Assembly (NCBI GenBank): GCA_017415805.1
Contig: JAFQEC010000018.1
Location: 1-64,000, forward strand
Length of the DNA: 64,000 bases
Direction: 5' to 3'
From: Clostridia bacterium
GTDB taxonomy: Bacteria; Bacillota; Clostridia; Oscillospirales; CAG-272
The notes below the pieces were generated by a model that saw nothing but the letters and a program-made list of their open reading frames with translations, did not search any database and was not told where the DNA came from. Shown here in pieces: positions 1-7,729 of the stretch. The translations under genes and the position numbers were made by a program. Every line of letters starts with the position of its first letter. The first letter of the stretch is position 1.

Positions 1-2046
1 CCCCCCCCCGCAACCGTGGAGGAGTACGATATTGCCACCTACGAGGGTGACGCCTATCTTGGCGTGGACTGCGGCTCCACCACCACCAAGCTCGTGCTGA
101 TGAGCGCGGACAAGAAGATCCTTTATACCTATTACAATTCCAACAAGGGCAATCCCGTCGGCATCGTGCGCGAGCAGCTTTGCGAGATCTACCGTCTCAT
201 GGGCGAGCGCATCCGCATCCGCGGCAGTGCCGTTACGGGCTACGGCGAGGAGCTGATCCGCAACGCCTTCCATCTGGATCACGGCCTTGTCGAGACCATG
301 GCCCACTTCACCGCCGCGCGCCACTTTGCGCCGAGCGTCGACTTTATCCTCGACATCGGCGGTCAGGACATCAAGTGCTTCCAGATCAAGAACGGCGCGA
401 TCGACAGCATCATGCTCAACGAGGCCTGCTCGTCGGGCTGTGGCTCGTTTATCGAGACCTTTGCACGCTCGCTTGGCTACGAGGCTGAGGAGTTTGCCAC
501 GCTCGGGCTTTTTGCCAAAGCTCCCGTGGATCTCGGCTCGCGCTGTACCGTCTTTATGAATTCCTCGGTCAAGCAGGCGCAAAAGGACGGCGCGACCGTG
601 GGCGACATTTCGGCAGGCCTTTCGGCCTCGGTCGTGAAGAATGCCATTTATAAGGTCATTCGTGCCGCCAGCGCGGACGAGCTGGGACAGAACATCGTGG
701 TGCAGGGCGGCACGTTCCTCAACGACGCCGTGCTTCGCAGCTTTGAGCGCGAGCTTGGGCGCAACGTCACGCGTCCTGCGATCGCGGGTCTGATGGGCGC
801 GTACGGTGCGGCACTGTTTGCACGCAAAAACCGTGCCGAGTGCTCCACGCTCCTCTCTCCCGAGGAGCTGGCCGCCTTCACGCACACCTCGCGTGCCACG
901 GTCTGCAAGGGCTGCACCAACCGCTGCAATATCACGGTCAACACCTTTGCCGACGGCGGCAAATTCGTCTCGGGCAACAAGTGCGAGAAGGGTGCGGGGC
1001 TTCGCCCCTCGGACAATCCCCTGCCCAATCTGCACGCCTTCAAGCGCGACCGCTTTGCCGCACTCACTCCAACCGAGGGCACGCGCGGTATCACGGTGGG
1101 ACTGCCGCTGGCACTCGGCATGTACGAGCTGGGGCCGTTCTGGTACGAGCTGTTCCGTGCGCTGGGCTTTGGCGTGCGCACCTCGGGCTTCTCCAGCCGC
1201 AAGATCTATGCAAAGGGCCAGTACAGCATCCCCTCGGACACCGCCTGCTACCCCGCCAAGATCATGCACGGCCACATCGAGGAGCTGATCGAGCAGGGCG
1301 TGGACGCGATCTTCTATCCGTGCCTCACGCGCAACGTCAACGAGCACGTGGCGGACAACCACTACAACTGCCCCGTGGTCGCCTACTACCCCGAGGTGCT
1401 GGTGCACAATATGGATTCGCTGGCATCCACGCGGTTTTTGTATCCTTATCTTAATATCAACGACAAAAAGGAGCTCGCACGCGAGCTCACCGCCTTCCTC
1501 AACGATGCATTCGGCGGCTTTACGCGGCAAGAGGTCACCAAAGCGGTGACGAGTGCGGCACGCGCGTACGACGCGCACATGCGTGCCATCCGTGCCGAGG
1601 GCGCGCGCGCCATAGAATTTGCCAAGCGCGAGCACAAGCGACTGATGGTGCTGTGCGGCAGACCCTATCACATTGACCCCGAGATCGGACACGGCATTGA
1701 CAAGCTGGCAACGACCCTTGGCTTTGTGGTGGTCACCGAGGATGCGGTGGCGCATCTTGCATCCGCACCCGTGCGCACCTTCGTGCTCAATCAGTGGACC
1801 TACCACGCGCGGCTTTACAACGCCGCACGCTTCGTCACCGAGACCGAGGGTGCAGAGCTGGTGCAGCTGGTCTCCTTCGGATGCGGCATCGACGCCATCA
1901 CCACCGACGAGGTGCGTGAGATCCTGGAGGACGGCGGCAAGCTCTACACCCAGATCAAGATCGACGAGATCACCAATCTCGGTGCCGTTACCATCCGTCT
2001 GCGCAGTCTGCTCGGCGCACTTGAGGGCCAGGGAAAGGAGGCTTGA
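1..2046 (+). CDS. acyl-CoA dehydratase activase (BadF/BadG/BcrA/BcrD ATPase family), 5'-truncated by window edge
   Basis: The frame is open from base 1 (Pro-Pro-Pro-Ala-Thr before the GTG at 16), so the true start lies upstream. From codon 16 the protein shows an ASKHA ATPase fold: phosphate loop DCGSTTTK (about residues 18-25), then DIGGQD and a Cys-containing NEACSSGCGS loop where activases bind a [4Fe-4S] cluster. A Cys-rich DUF2229-like half follows (CKGCTNRC, later GNKCEKG). Family members drive ATP-dependent electron transfer to 2-hydroxyacyl-CoA dehydratases; the long Clostridial forms are about 1400 residues with two ATPase domains, and this looks like the second one plus DUF2229. The next gene starts 2 nt after the stop and carries the remaining dehydratase-like part. 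Substrate cannot be told. Confidence 0.85.
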   Translation, partial: PPPATVEEYDIATYEGDAYLGVDCGSTTTKLVLMSADKKILYTYYNSNKGNPVGIVREQLCEIYRLMGERIRIRGSAVTGYGEELIRNAFHLDHGLVETMAHFTAARHFAPSVDFILDIGGQDIKCFQIKNGAIDSIMLNEACSSGCGSFIETFARSLGYEAEEFATLGLFAKAPVDLGSRCTVFMNSSVKQAQKDGATVGDISAGLSASVVKNAIYKVIRAASADELGQNIVVQGGTFLNDAVLRSFERELGRNVTRPAIAGLMGAYGAALFARKNRAECSTLLSPEELAAFTHTSRATVCKGCTNRCNITVNTFADGGKFVSGNKCEKGAGLRPSDNPLPNLHAFKRDRFAALTPTEGTRGITVGLPLALGMYELGPFWYELFRALGFGVRTSGFSSRKIYAKGQYSIPSDTACYPAKIMHGHIEELIEQGVDAIFYPCLTRNVNEHVADNHYNCPVVAYYPEVLVHNMDSLASTRFLYPYLNINDKKELARELTAFLNDAFGGFTRQEVTKAVTSAARAYDAHMRAIRAEGARAIEFAKREHKRLMVLCGRPYHIDPEIGHGIDKLATTLGFVVVTEDAVAHLASAPVRTFVLNQWTYHARLYNAARFVTETEGAELVQLVSFGCGIDAITTDEVREILEDGGKLYTQIKIDEITNLGAVTIRLRSLLGALEGQGKEA

Positions 2047-2048
2047 GC

Positions 2049-3338
2049 ATGGCACACGAACGTGTTTTATTTACCAAGGAAATGAAGAAGGACTACACCA
2101 TCCTTCTGCCGAATATGCTCCCCGTGCACTTCAAGCTGCTGGAGAAGATCTTTAACTCGCACGGTTACCGCGCGGTACTGCTGGAGAACAACGACCGCGC
2201 GGTGATCGAGGCGGGGCTCAAATACGTACACAACGACACCTGCTACCCCGCGCTGCTCATCATCGGGCAGTTCATCAGCGCCCTGCAAAGCGGCAAATAC
2301 GACCCGAACAAGACCGCACTCCTACTCACACAAACGGGCGGCGGCTGCCGTGCCTCAAACTACGTACCGCTGCTACGCAAGGCGCTGGCAAAGGCGGGCT
2401 TTGCACAGATCCCCGTGATTTCCCTGAACATCGCGGGGCTGGAGAAGAACCCCGGCTTCAAGCTCACACTGGGGCTGCTCAAACGCATTTTGTACGGCGT
2501 GTACTACGGCGATCTGCTGCTCTCACTGGTCAATCAGTGCCGCCCCTACGAGTGCACAAAGGGCGCCACTAAGGCACTGGCCGACAAATGGGTGGAGTAC
2601 CTGGCCGACCAGATGAGCGAGGGGAAATCGGTCAACTACAAAACCGTGCGCGCGACCTATATTGAGATCCTGCGCGACTTTGAAGCACTCCCGCGTACCG
2701 CACAAAAGAAGGTGCGCGTGGGGATCGTTGGCGAGATCTTCGTGAAATTCTCGCCGCTTGGCAACAACGACCTTGAAAACTTCCTTGTGGCCGAGGGTGC
2801 AGAGCCCGTGCTTGCGGGCTTGCAGGACTTTTTGATGTATACCCTCAACGCCTCGGTGGTGGACACACGCCTGTACGGCATCAACAAGACCAAGGGACGC
2901 ATCATGAAAAAGCTCTACGATTTCCTGCACAAAAAGCAGCTGGAGTTCATACGGCTCTACCGCGAGAACAGCTCCTTCATCCCCCCCACGGACTTTGAAA
3001 AGACGCGCGCCGCCATCCGCGGCTACATCAACGAGGGCGTGCAGATGGGTGAGGGCTGGCTGCTCACCGCCGAGATGCTGGAGCTCATCGAGAGTGGCGT
3101 GAAGAACGTGATCTGCACCCAGCCCTTCGGGTGCTTGCCCAATCATATCGTGGGCAAGGGCATGATGAAGGTCATTCGCGAGCACCATCCCAACGTGAAT
3201 CTCGTCGCCATCGACTACGATTCCAGTGCCTCGCGCATCAATCAGGAAAACCGCCTCAAGCTCATGCTGGCAAACGCCGCACGCGATCTGGAAAACGGAG
3301 CGACTGCGCCCCAAGAGGCCCCCGAGCTTGTACATTAA
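2049..3338 (+). CDS. 2-hydroxyacyl-CoA dehydratase-like protein (activase C-terminal part as a separate gene)
   Basis: A 429-residue protein matching the C-terminal dehydratase-subunit-like region that is usually fused to long Clostridial activases. Visible hallmarks are GGGCRASNY near residue 97 and a C-terminal CTQPFGCLPNHI followed by an IDYDSSASRINQENR stretch; the cysteines are candidate Fe-S ligands. ATG at 2049 is chosen because AAAGGAGG (2034-2041) sits 7 nt upstream; the in-frame TTG at 2043 would overlap the ribosome binding site. It lies in a different frame from the activase and has its own strong RBS, so this is a real two-gene arrangement rather than a sequencing frameshift. A strong terminator follows directly. 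Confidence 0.8.
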   Translation: MAHERVLFTKEMKKDYTILLPNMLPVHFKLLEKIFNSHGYRAVLLENNDRAVIEAGLKYVHNDTCYPALLIIGQFISALQSGKYDPNKTALLLTQTGGGCRASNYVPLLRKALAKAGFAQIPVISLNIAGLEKNPGFKLTLGLLKRILYGVYYGDLLLSLVNQCRPYECTKGATKALADKWVEYLADQMSEGKSVNYKTVRATYIEILRDFEALPRTAQKKVRVGIVGEIFVKFSPLGNNDLENFLVAEGAEPVLAGLQDFLMYTLNASVVDTRLYGINKTKGRIMKKLYDFLHKKQLEFIRLYRENSSFIPPTDFEKTRAAIRGYINEGVQMGEGWLLTAEMLELIESGVKNVICTQPFGCLPNHIVGKGMMKVIREHHPNVNLVAIDYDSSASRINQENRLKLMLANAARDLENGATAPQEAPELVH

Positions 3339-3340
3339 AA

Positions 3341-3371
3341 AAGAACCTCGCCGCCGGCGAGGTTCTTTTTT
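3341..3371 (+). terminator. intrinsic terminator of the activase operon
   Basis: A perfect 12-bp stem (AAGAACCTCGCC with its complement) closes a 3-nt loop and runs into a T6 tract, immediately after the stop codon at 3338. Confidence 0.93.
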
Positions 3372-3429
3372 GATTCGCGCTTTTTTGCACGCCTGCATAC
3401 ACTGAAAAGGAAGAAAGGAGCGTGACTTC

Positions 3430-3651
3430 ATGCAACTGGACCGCAAAATGTTAAACAAGCTCTTGGCACTGAATGACCGCCAGCTGCAGGCCCTGATCGA
3501 CAAGCTTGCACACGACTACGGGCTTGATCTCTCGCAGCTCTCGGGTGGAAGCAAGGATCTGAGTGCATTGCGTGCCGCACTGCGTAACGCAAGTGACGGC
3601 GATCTTTTGAAGCTTGCCGAGCAGCTCAAAAGCGGGGGCTTTTCGGGATGA
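3430..3651 (+). CDS. small hypothetical protein, first of a three-gene operon
   Basis: 73 residues, predicted soluble and helical, with a hydrophobic-heptad start (MLNKLLALNDRQLQALIDKLA) and a Gly/Ser tail. GAAAGGAG lies 7-9 nt upstream of the ATG. The stop overlaps the next start by 4 nt (ATGA), so the two are probably translationally coupled. I do not recognise the family. The leucine-rich N-terminal half could form an amphipathic helix or short coiled coil. Confidence 0.7.
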   Translation: MQLDRKMLNKLLALNDRQLQALIDKLAHDYGLDLSQLSGGSKDLSALRAALRNASDGDLLKLAEQLKSGGFSG

Positions 3652-3908
3652 ATGACGCCGAGAAAATGCCACGCGAGGGCGAGGGCCTGCCCGACGAGGA
3701 GTTCTCCGAGCTGATGCAAAGCATCTCCACCATGGCGCCGCTGGTGCGCGGCCTTACGGGCGGCAAGGGCGGCGGCAAATGCTCACGGCGCGAGGGACTG
3801 CTCCTCGCGCTCAAGCCCTATCTCTCGCCCGCACGGTGCGAGGTGGCGGATTATCTCATCCGCATCGGGCGCTTGCAGGAGATGCTTGGCAACTTGCGCT
3901 CGCTTTGA
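3648..3908 (+). CDS. small hypothetical protein, second of a three-gene operon
   Basis: 86 residues. It has an acidic N-terminus, a GGKGGGKC glycine-rich centre (about residues 38-45) and a helical C-terminus containing LKPYLSPARCEVADYLIRIGRLQEML. No signal peptide is visible. The ATG overlaps the upstream stop (ATGA) and the next gene follows after an 11-nt gap with its own AGGAGGTGAG. The helical C-terminal stretch resembles small unannotated Clostridial proteins encoded beside Pro-rich membrane-tail proteins, but no function can be assigned. Confidence 0.65.
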   Translation: MNDAEKMPREGEGLPDEEFSELMQSISTMAPLVRGLTGGKGGGKCSRREGLLLALKPYLSPARCEVADYLIRIGRLQEMLGNLRSL

Positions 3909-3919
3909 GGAGGTGAGAT

Positions 3920-4333
3920 ATGTACATCCAACCGCATCGCGATTCCCCACTGGAGCTCCCCGTTACGGTGCCGCGCGATTACAGCGGCCACACCTTCCGC
4001 GCACCACCCACACCGCCGCCCCGAGACGAGCCGCCGCCCGAGGAGCAGGTAGAGGTACTTGCCGACGCACCAAGCGTGACCGAGGAAGCCGCAAGCGATC
4101 CGCAAGCAGCCCAACCAGACACCGCCGAGGCCGCGCCCTGCGGCGGCACGCCGCAGGAAAAGGGGTTTTTGTCTCGCATTCCCCTTCTCTCCTCGCTTCT
4201 GCCGCCCAAGCGCAGCGGCAAGCATGAGGGGGAGCTGCCCGAATGGGCGATCATCGGTCTTGTGTTGATCCTGCTCACAGACGAGACCAGCGACATTCTC
4301 CCCTTTTTGCTGTTGCTGTTGCTCTGGGACTGA
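3920..4333 (+). CDS. hypothetical proline-rich protein with a C-terminal hydrophobic tail
   Basis: 137 residues: a Pro-rich low-complexity N-terminal half (TPPPRDEPPPEEQ, about residues 31-43), a middle region ending in a basic KRSGKH, and two short hydrophobic segments at the C-terminus (WAIIGLVLILL and ILPFLLLLLLWD) separated by a charged DETSD turn. That is consistent with a hairpin membrane anchor or tail anchoring. RBS AGGAGGTGAG lies 4 nt upstream of the ATG. It is the last gene before a perfect palindromic terminator. In this organism a spore- or envelope-associated role is possible, but that is inference only. Confidence 0.65.
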   Translation: MYIQPHRDSPLELPVTVPRDYSGHTFRAPPTPPPRDEPPPEEQVEVLADAPSVTEEAASDPQAAQPDTAEAAPCGGTPQEKGFLSRIPLLSSLLPPKRSGKHEGELPEWAIIGLVLILLTDETSDILPFLLLLLLWD

Positions 4334-4370
4334 AAATCACCCCCACATCACGTGATGTGGGGGTGATTTT
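4333..4370. terminator. bidirectional terminator, perfect 38-nt palindrome
   Basis: A 19-bp perfect inverted repeat with no unpaired loop bases in DNA, A4 at one end and T4 at the other. It sits between the plus-strand stop at 4333 and the minus-strand stop at 4377 and can serve both transcripts. Confidence 0.9.
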
Positions 4371-4376
4371 GCCGTT

Positions 4377-7300
4377 TTAAGACAAGACCTCTTTTTCGTC
4401 GGTGAGGTTATTGTGGATCACCGTCGCGTTCTGCGCGATATAGCCGTGGTCTGTTCCGCCCGCGGTCAGCACGAGCGCGGACGGATTCCAGATCTCCTTG
4501 ATGTTACAGCTGGTGAACGCATCGTAGGCAATGCTTGTCAGACTCTCGGAGAGCTTGATGTGCGTAAGCGATCTGCAGTACGCAAACGCGCCGCTTTTGA
4601 TGGTCTGCACCTTTGCGTTCAGCACGATCTCCTTGATGCTGCTACAGCTGGAGAACGCATCGTTCTCAACCGTGACGATATTTGCACCAAAGGTGACGGT
4701 CTCAAGCCCCGTACAGTTATAGAATGCGCGGTACGGCACGGCGGTAAGACCGTTGCCCAGCACCACCGATTTGAGCGTGGTATTCGTCAAGGCGGTCACG
4801 CCAAAGACCTCTTGGCCCATTTCCGTAACCGAATCGGGGATCACCACCGACACGAGTGCCGTGCCGTTGAAGGCATACGCCCCAATGGTAAGCAAAGACG
4901 TGGGCGGGAAGGTCACAGATGCCAGTGCGGAGCAGTTGCGGAATGCGAACTCGCCGATGGCGGTTACACCGTTGGGCATGGTGACCGCGGTAATGCTTGT
5001 ATTGCCGTAGAATGCACAGTTTCCGACCGTATAGGTCTTTCCACCCTCCAGCGTGGGCAGCGTGATCGCGGTATCACTTCCCACATATTTGACAAGAGTG
5101 TATACGCCATCCACAACGGCAAACTTGTACTCCCCGACGGTCTGGATGATGCTGGGCGCCGTTGCCGACGTATGCACCGCCAAAAGGTTTCTGCTAATGC
5201 CGCCTATATTTTGCACGCTGAGCGCGGACAGGTTGTACAGCTCCACGAAGCCGCCGTTGGTATAGAACGGGGTGCCTCCCGTAACGGTGGTAACGGTAGA
5301 AGGTAAGGTAAAGGACAGCACGTTGTTGCAGCCCTCAAGCGCGCAGTCTCCGATCTCGGTGAGACCCTCGGGAAGGATGATCTGCTCCAGATTTGCACAG
5401 TAGCGCAACGCGTCAATGGTCAGCTTCTTGGTATTGGTTACGGTCAGCTTTTTGAGGGACGCGGGCACGTAGGTCTGGTTCTTCTTCGCGTCGGGTCGCT
5501 CGTTGTTGGTGCTTGAGCGATAGAAGATCTGGTACAGGCAGGATTTGTTCCATCCGGTATTCAGATTGCTGCCGACAAAGGGAACGGTCAGCTCCTCCAG
5601 CTGATTGCAGCCGACGAAGATACCCTCCATATACGCGACGTTCTTTCCGATCACGGCCTTTTTCAGGGGCGTATTTTCAAAGGCACCGTCCATGATATTG
5701 ATCACCGAATCGGGAACGGTGATCTCGGTAAGCCCGCTTCCCTTAAAGGACTGCATACCGATATACGTAACATTGGAAGGAATTTCCATCGACGTAAGGC
5801 CCGTACATCCCATGAATACATACGGCATGATCTTCTCTGCCTTTATCGACCACGTGACATCGGAAAGGGCGGTACAGTTCGCAAAGGCGTAATTGCCGAC
5901 CGAGGTCACGCTGCTCGGAATACGGATCGCCGTGATCTTCGTATAACGGAACGCAGATGCGCCGATCGTGGTAACCGTGGCAGGGATGGTCACGCTCGTG
6001 ACGTGCCTGGATGTGTTAAACGCGCTCTCGCCGATGGCCGTGATGGTGTATCCCCCATAGGTTGCGGGGATCTCCACCGCAAAGACCGTGGTTTTTACCT
6101 TCACGGCGGTGAGGGTTGCCGTGGTGGAATCAATGGGCACGATCGTGAACACGACGTCGGGCTCGATCCATTTTGCATACAAACGCACGGTTTTGCGCTC
6201 GCTTGCATCAATGCTGGTAACTCGGGTCGCAAAGTTGGATTCGAGATACCAGCCGTCAAACTCAAAGCCCGCCCTCGTGGGATCGTACAGCGTGATGATG
6301 CCGTCCAGGTGCGTGTAGCTGCGCGGGTTTTGGCTATTGTTCGTGCCGCCGTTGAGGGTATAGCTGACGGTATATTTCCTCGCTTCCCACTTGGCGTAGA
6401 GTGTCAGGTTCGTTGCCTGTGCACCGAGCACGCTCACCCGATTCTGGAACGCGCTGTCCGAATACCAGCCTTCAAACGCATAGTCTGCGCGGTACTCGGG
6501 ATTGTACAGTTCAAAATTGTCCAGCACGGTGTAGGTCGCGGGGTTTTGCGTATTGTTCGTACCGCCGTTCATCACGTATTGAACCGTGAACGGAATACCC
6601 GTCCACTTGGCGTACACCGTGATCGGCTCCTTCCTTGAGGCTGAAATCTCGGTGATGGGCACAGTCAAGCCGATGTCCGCATACCAGCCCACGAACTGCA
6701 AGCCCGTACAGGTGGGAGCTTGGAGCGTGAGCGTGCCGTCCAGATGCGTATAATACGCAGGGTTCGTGCCGTTATCCACCGTCAGGCTCTGCGCGTTGAA
6801 TACGTAGTTGATATTGTACTTGACCGGCTCCCAAGCGGCCACCAGCGTAAAGCTCTCGGTGATCGGGGAGCTCAGATCAAAGGAATTGCCGCCCTTGGTC
6901 CAGCCCATAAAGCGATAATCGTCTCTTTGCGGCTCGGACAACGTCAGATGATCGCCGTTCCATACCGTATAGGTGCTCTCACAGCCCGTGCCGCCGCCCA
7001 ACTCCACCGTCACGGTAAAGCGACGCTTCACGGTCAGCGTAGCCGACATGGATTCCTGCGAGAGCACGATGCTCGGATCGGTGCTTGTAAAATGCGCGGT
7101 AACGGTATACGTTCCCTCGTCGCGGATCTCGGCAGGCTCGGACGTATAGGTGACGCTCACGTACGCGGGGAGCGTGCCCTGCACGGCAGGAATGGCGATC
7201 GGCTCGCCCGTGTAGGCCAGCGTTGCGTCGCCAAACGAAACGCCGTCAAAGGCATAATCCGCGGGCGTGATGACCAGCGTGACGCTCTTGGTGAGGGTCT

Positions 7301-7643
7301 GGTATCCGTCCAGCGAGATCTTTACCGTGAGCGTATAGGTGCCTGCGGCAAAGTCCGAGGGCAGACCCTCTAACTGCACGGTTGCACCCTGCGGGAGATT
7401 CTCGATCGAATCCTTGATCTCCTGCTCCACCGAATTTCCCGTATAGGAAAACGTAAAGCTGTCCGCCGTAAACGTAACACCCTCGATCACGGGCAGAGGG
7501 GTCGCGTCGCTCGGATCTCCGCCCTGCGGTGGGGCGGCGGGCGTCTGGGGCTCTGCGGCGCACGCCGCCAGCAGGCAAAGCACGGCGACAAGCAGCAAAG
7601 CAAAAAGAACGCGAGCAAATGAGCTTTTTCTTGAATCCTTCAT
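4377..7643 (-). CDS. surface lipoprotein with InlB-type B repeats and BspA-type leucine-rich repeats
   Basis: 1088 residues. An N-terminal basic region and hydrophobic segment end in the lipobox LAAC (Cys28), predicting lipid anchoring outside the membrane. Next come about two MBG-like beta-grasp repeats (about 50-210), then four Listeria-Bacteroides (Flg_new) repeats recognisable by FxGWY and LYAKW motifs (about 210-495), then a long array of BspA-type LRR_5 repeats (for example AFxNCTALxxVTxP) to the end. Such proteins are adhesins or glycan/host-contact proteins in gut bacteria. There is no LPXTG or S-layer domain, so the lipid is the likely anchor. AAAAGGAGC precedes the ATG and a TTGACA/TAGAAT promoter lies upstream. 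Base composition is like that of its neighbours. Confidence 0.9.
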   Translation of the reverse strand: MKDSRKSSFARVLFALLLVAVLCLLAACAAEPQTPAAPPQGGDPSDATPLPVIEGVTFTADSFTFSYTGNSVEQEIKDSIENLPQGATVQLEGLPSDFAAGTYTLTVKISLDGYQTLTKSVTLVITPADYAFDGVSFGDATLAYTGEPIAIPAVQGTLPAYVSVTYTSEPAEIRDEGTYTVTAHFTSTDPSIVLSQESMSATLTVKRRFTVTVELGGGTGCESTYTVWNGDHLTLSEPQRDDYRFMGWTKGGNSFDLSSPITESFTLVAAWEPVKYNINYVFNAQSLTVDNGTNPAYYTHLDGTLTLQAPTCTGLQFVGWYADIGLTVPITEISASRKEPITVYAKWTGIPFTVQYVMNGGTNNTQNPATYTVLDNFELYNPEYRADYAFEGWYSDSAFQNRVSVLGAQATNLTLYAKWEARKYTVSYTLNGGTNNSQNPRSYTHLDGIITLYDPTRAGFEFDGWYLESNFATRVTSIDASERKTVRLYAKWIEPDVVFTIVPIDSTTATLTAVKVKTTVFAVEIPATYGGYTITAIGESAFNTSRHVTSVTIPATVTTIGASAFRYTKITAIRIPSSVTSVGNYAFANCTALSDVTWSIKAEKIMPYVFMGCTGLTSMEIPSNVTYIGMQSFKGSGLTEITVPDSVINIMDGAFENTPLKKAVIGKNVAYMEGIFVGCNQLEELTVPFVGSNLNTGWNKSCLYQIFYRSSTNNERPDAKKNQTYVPASLKKLTVTNTKKLTIDALRYCANLEQIILPEGLTEIGDCALEGCNNVLSFTLPSTVTTVTGGTPFYTNGGFVELYNLSALSVQNIGGISRNLLAVHTSATAPSIIQTVGEYKFAVVDGVYTLVKYVGSDTAITLPTLEGGKTYTVGNCAFYGNTSITAVTMPNGVTAIGEFAFRNCSALASVTFPPTSLLTIGAYAFNGTALVSVVIPDSVTEMGQEVFGVTALTNTTLKSVVLGNGLTAVPYRAFYNCTGLETVTFGANIVTVENDAFSSCSSIKEIVLNAKVQTIKSGAFAYCRSLTHIKLSESLTSIAYDAFTSCNIKEIWNPSALVLTAGGTDHGYIAQNATVIHNNLTDEKEVLS

Positions 7644-7697
7644 AAGATGCTCCTTTTCTAAAATGGAATCGGATTTCCTTTTATAAATTCCAAGTAC

Positions 7698-7726
7698 ATT
7701 CTATCATTTTTTCGTGATGATGTCAA
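7698..7726 (-). promoter_or_regulatory. sigma-A promoter for the surface lipoprotein
   Basis: On the minus strand TTGACA (7721-7726) and TAGAAT (7698-7703) are separated by exactly 17 nt, about 55 nt upstream of the ATG at 7643. Confidence 0.8.
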
Positions 7727-7729
7727 ACG

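Noticed and set aside
2040-2052. Frameshift between the activase and dehydratase-like genes
   Set aside because: The second gene has AAAGGAGG with 7-nt spacing to ATG 2049, so a genuine start is more likely than a sequencing error.
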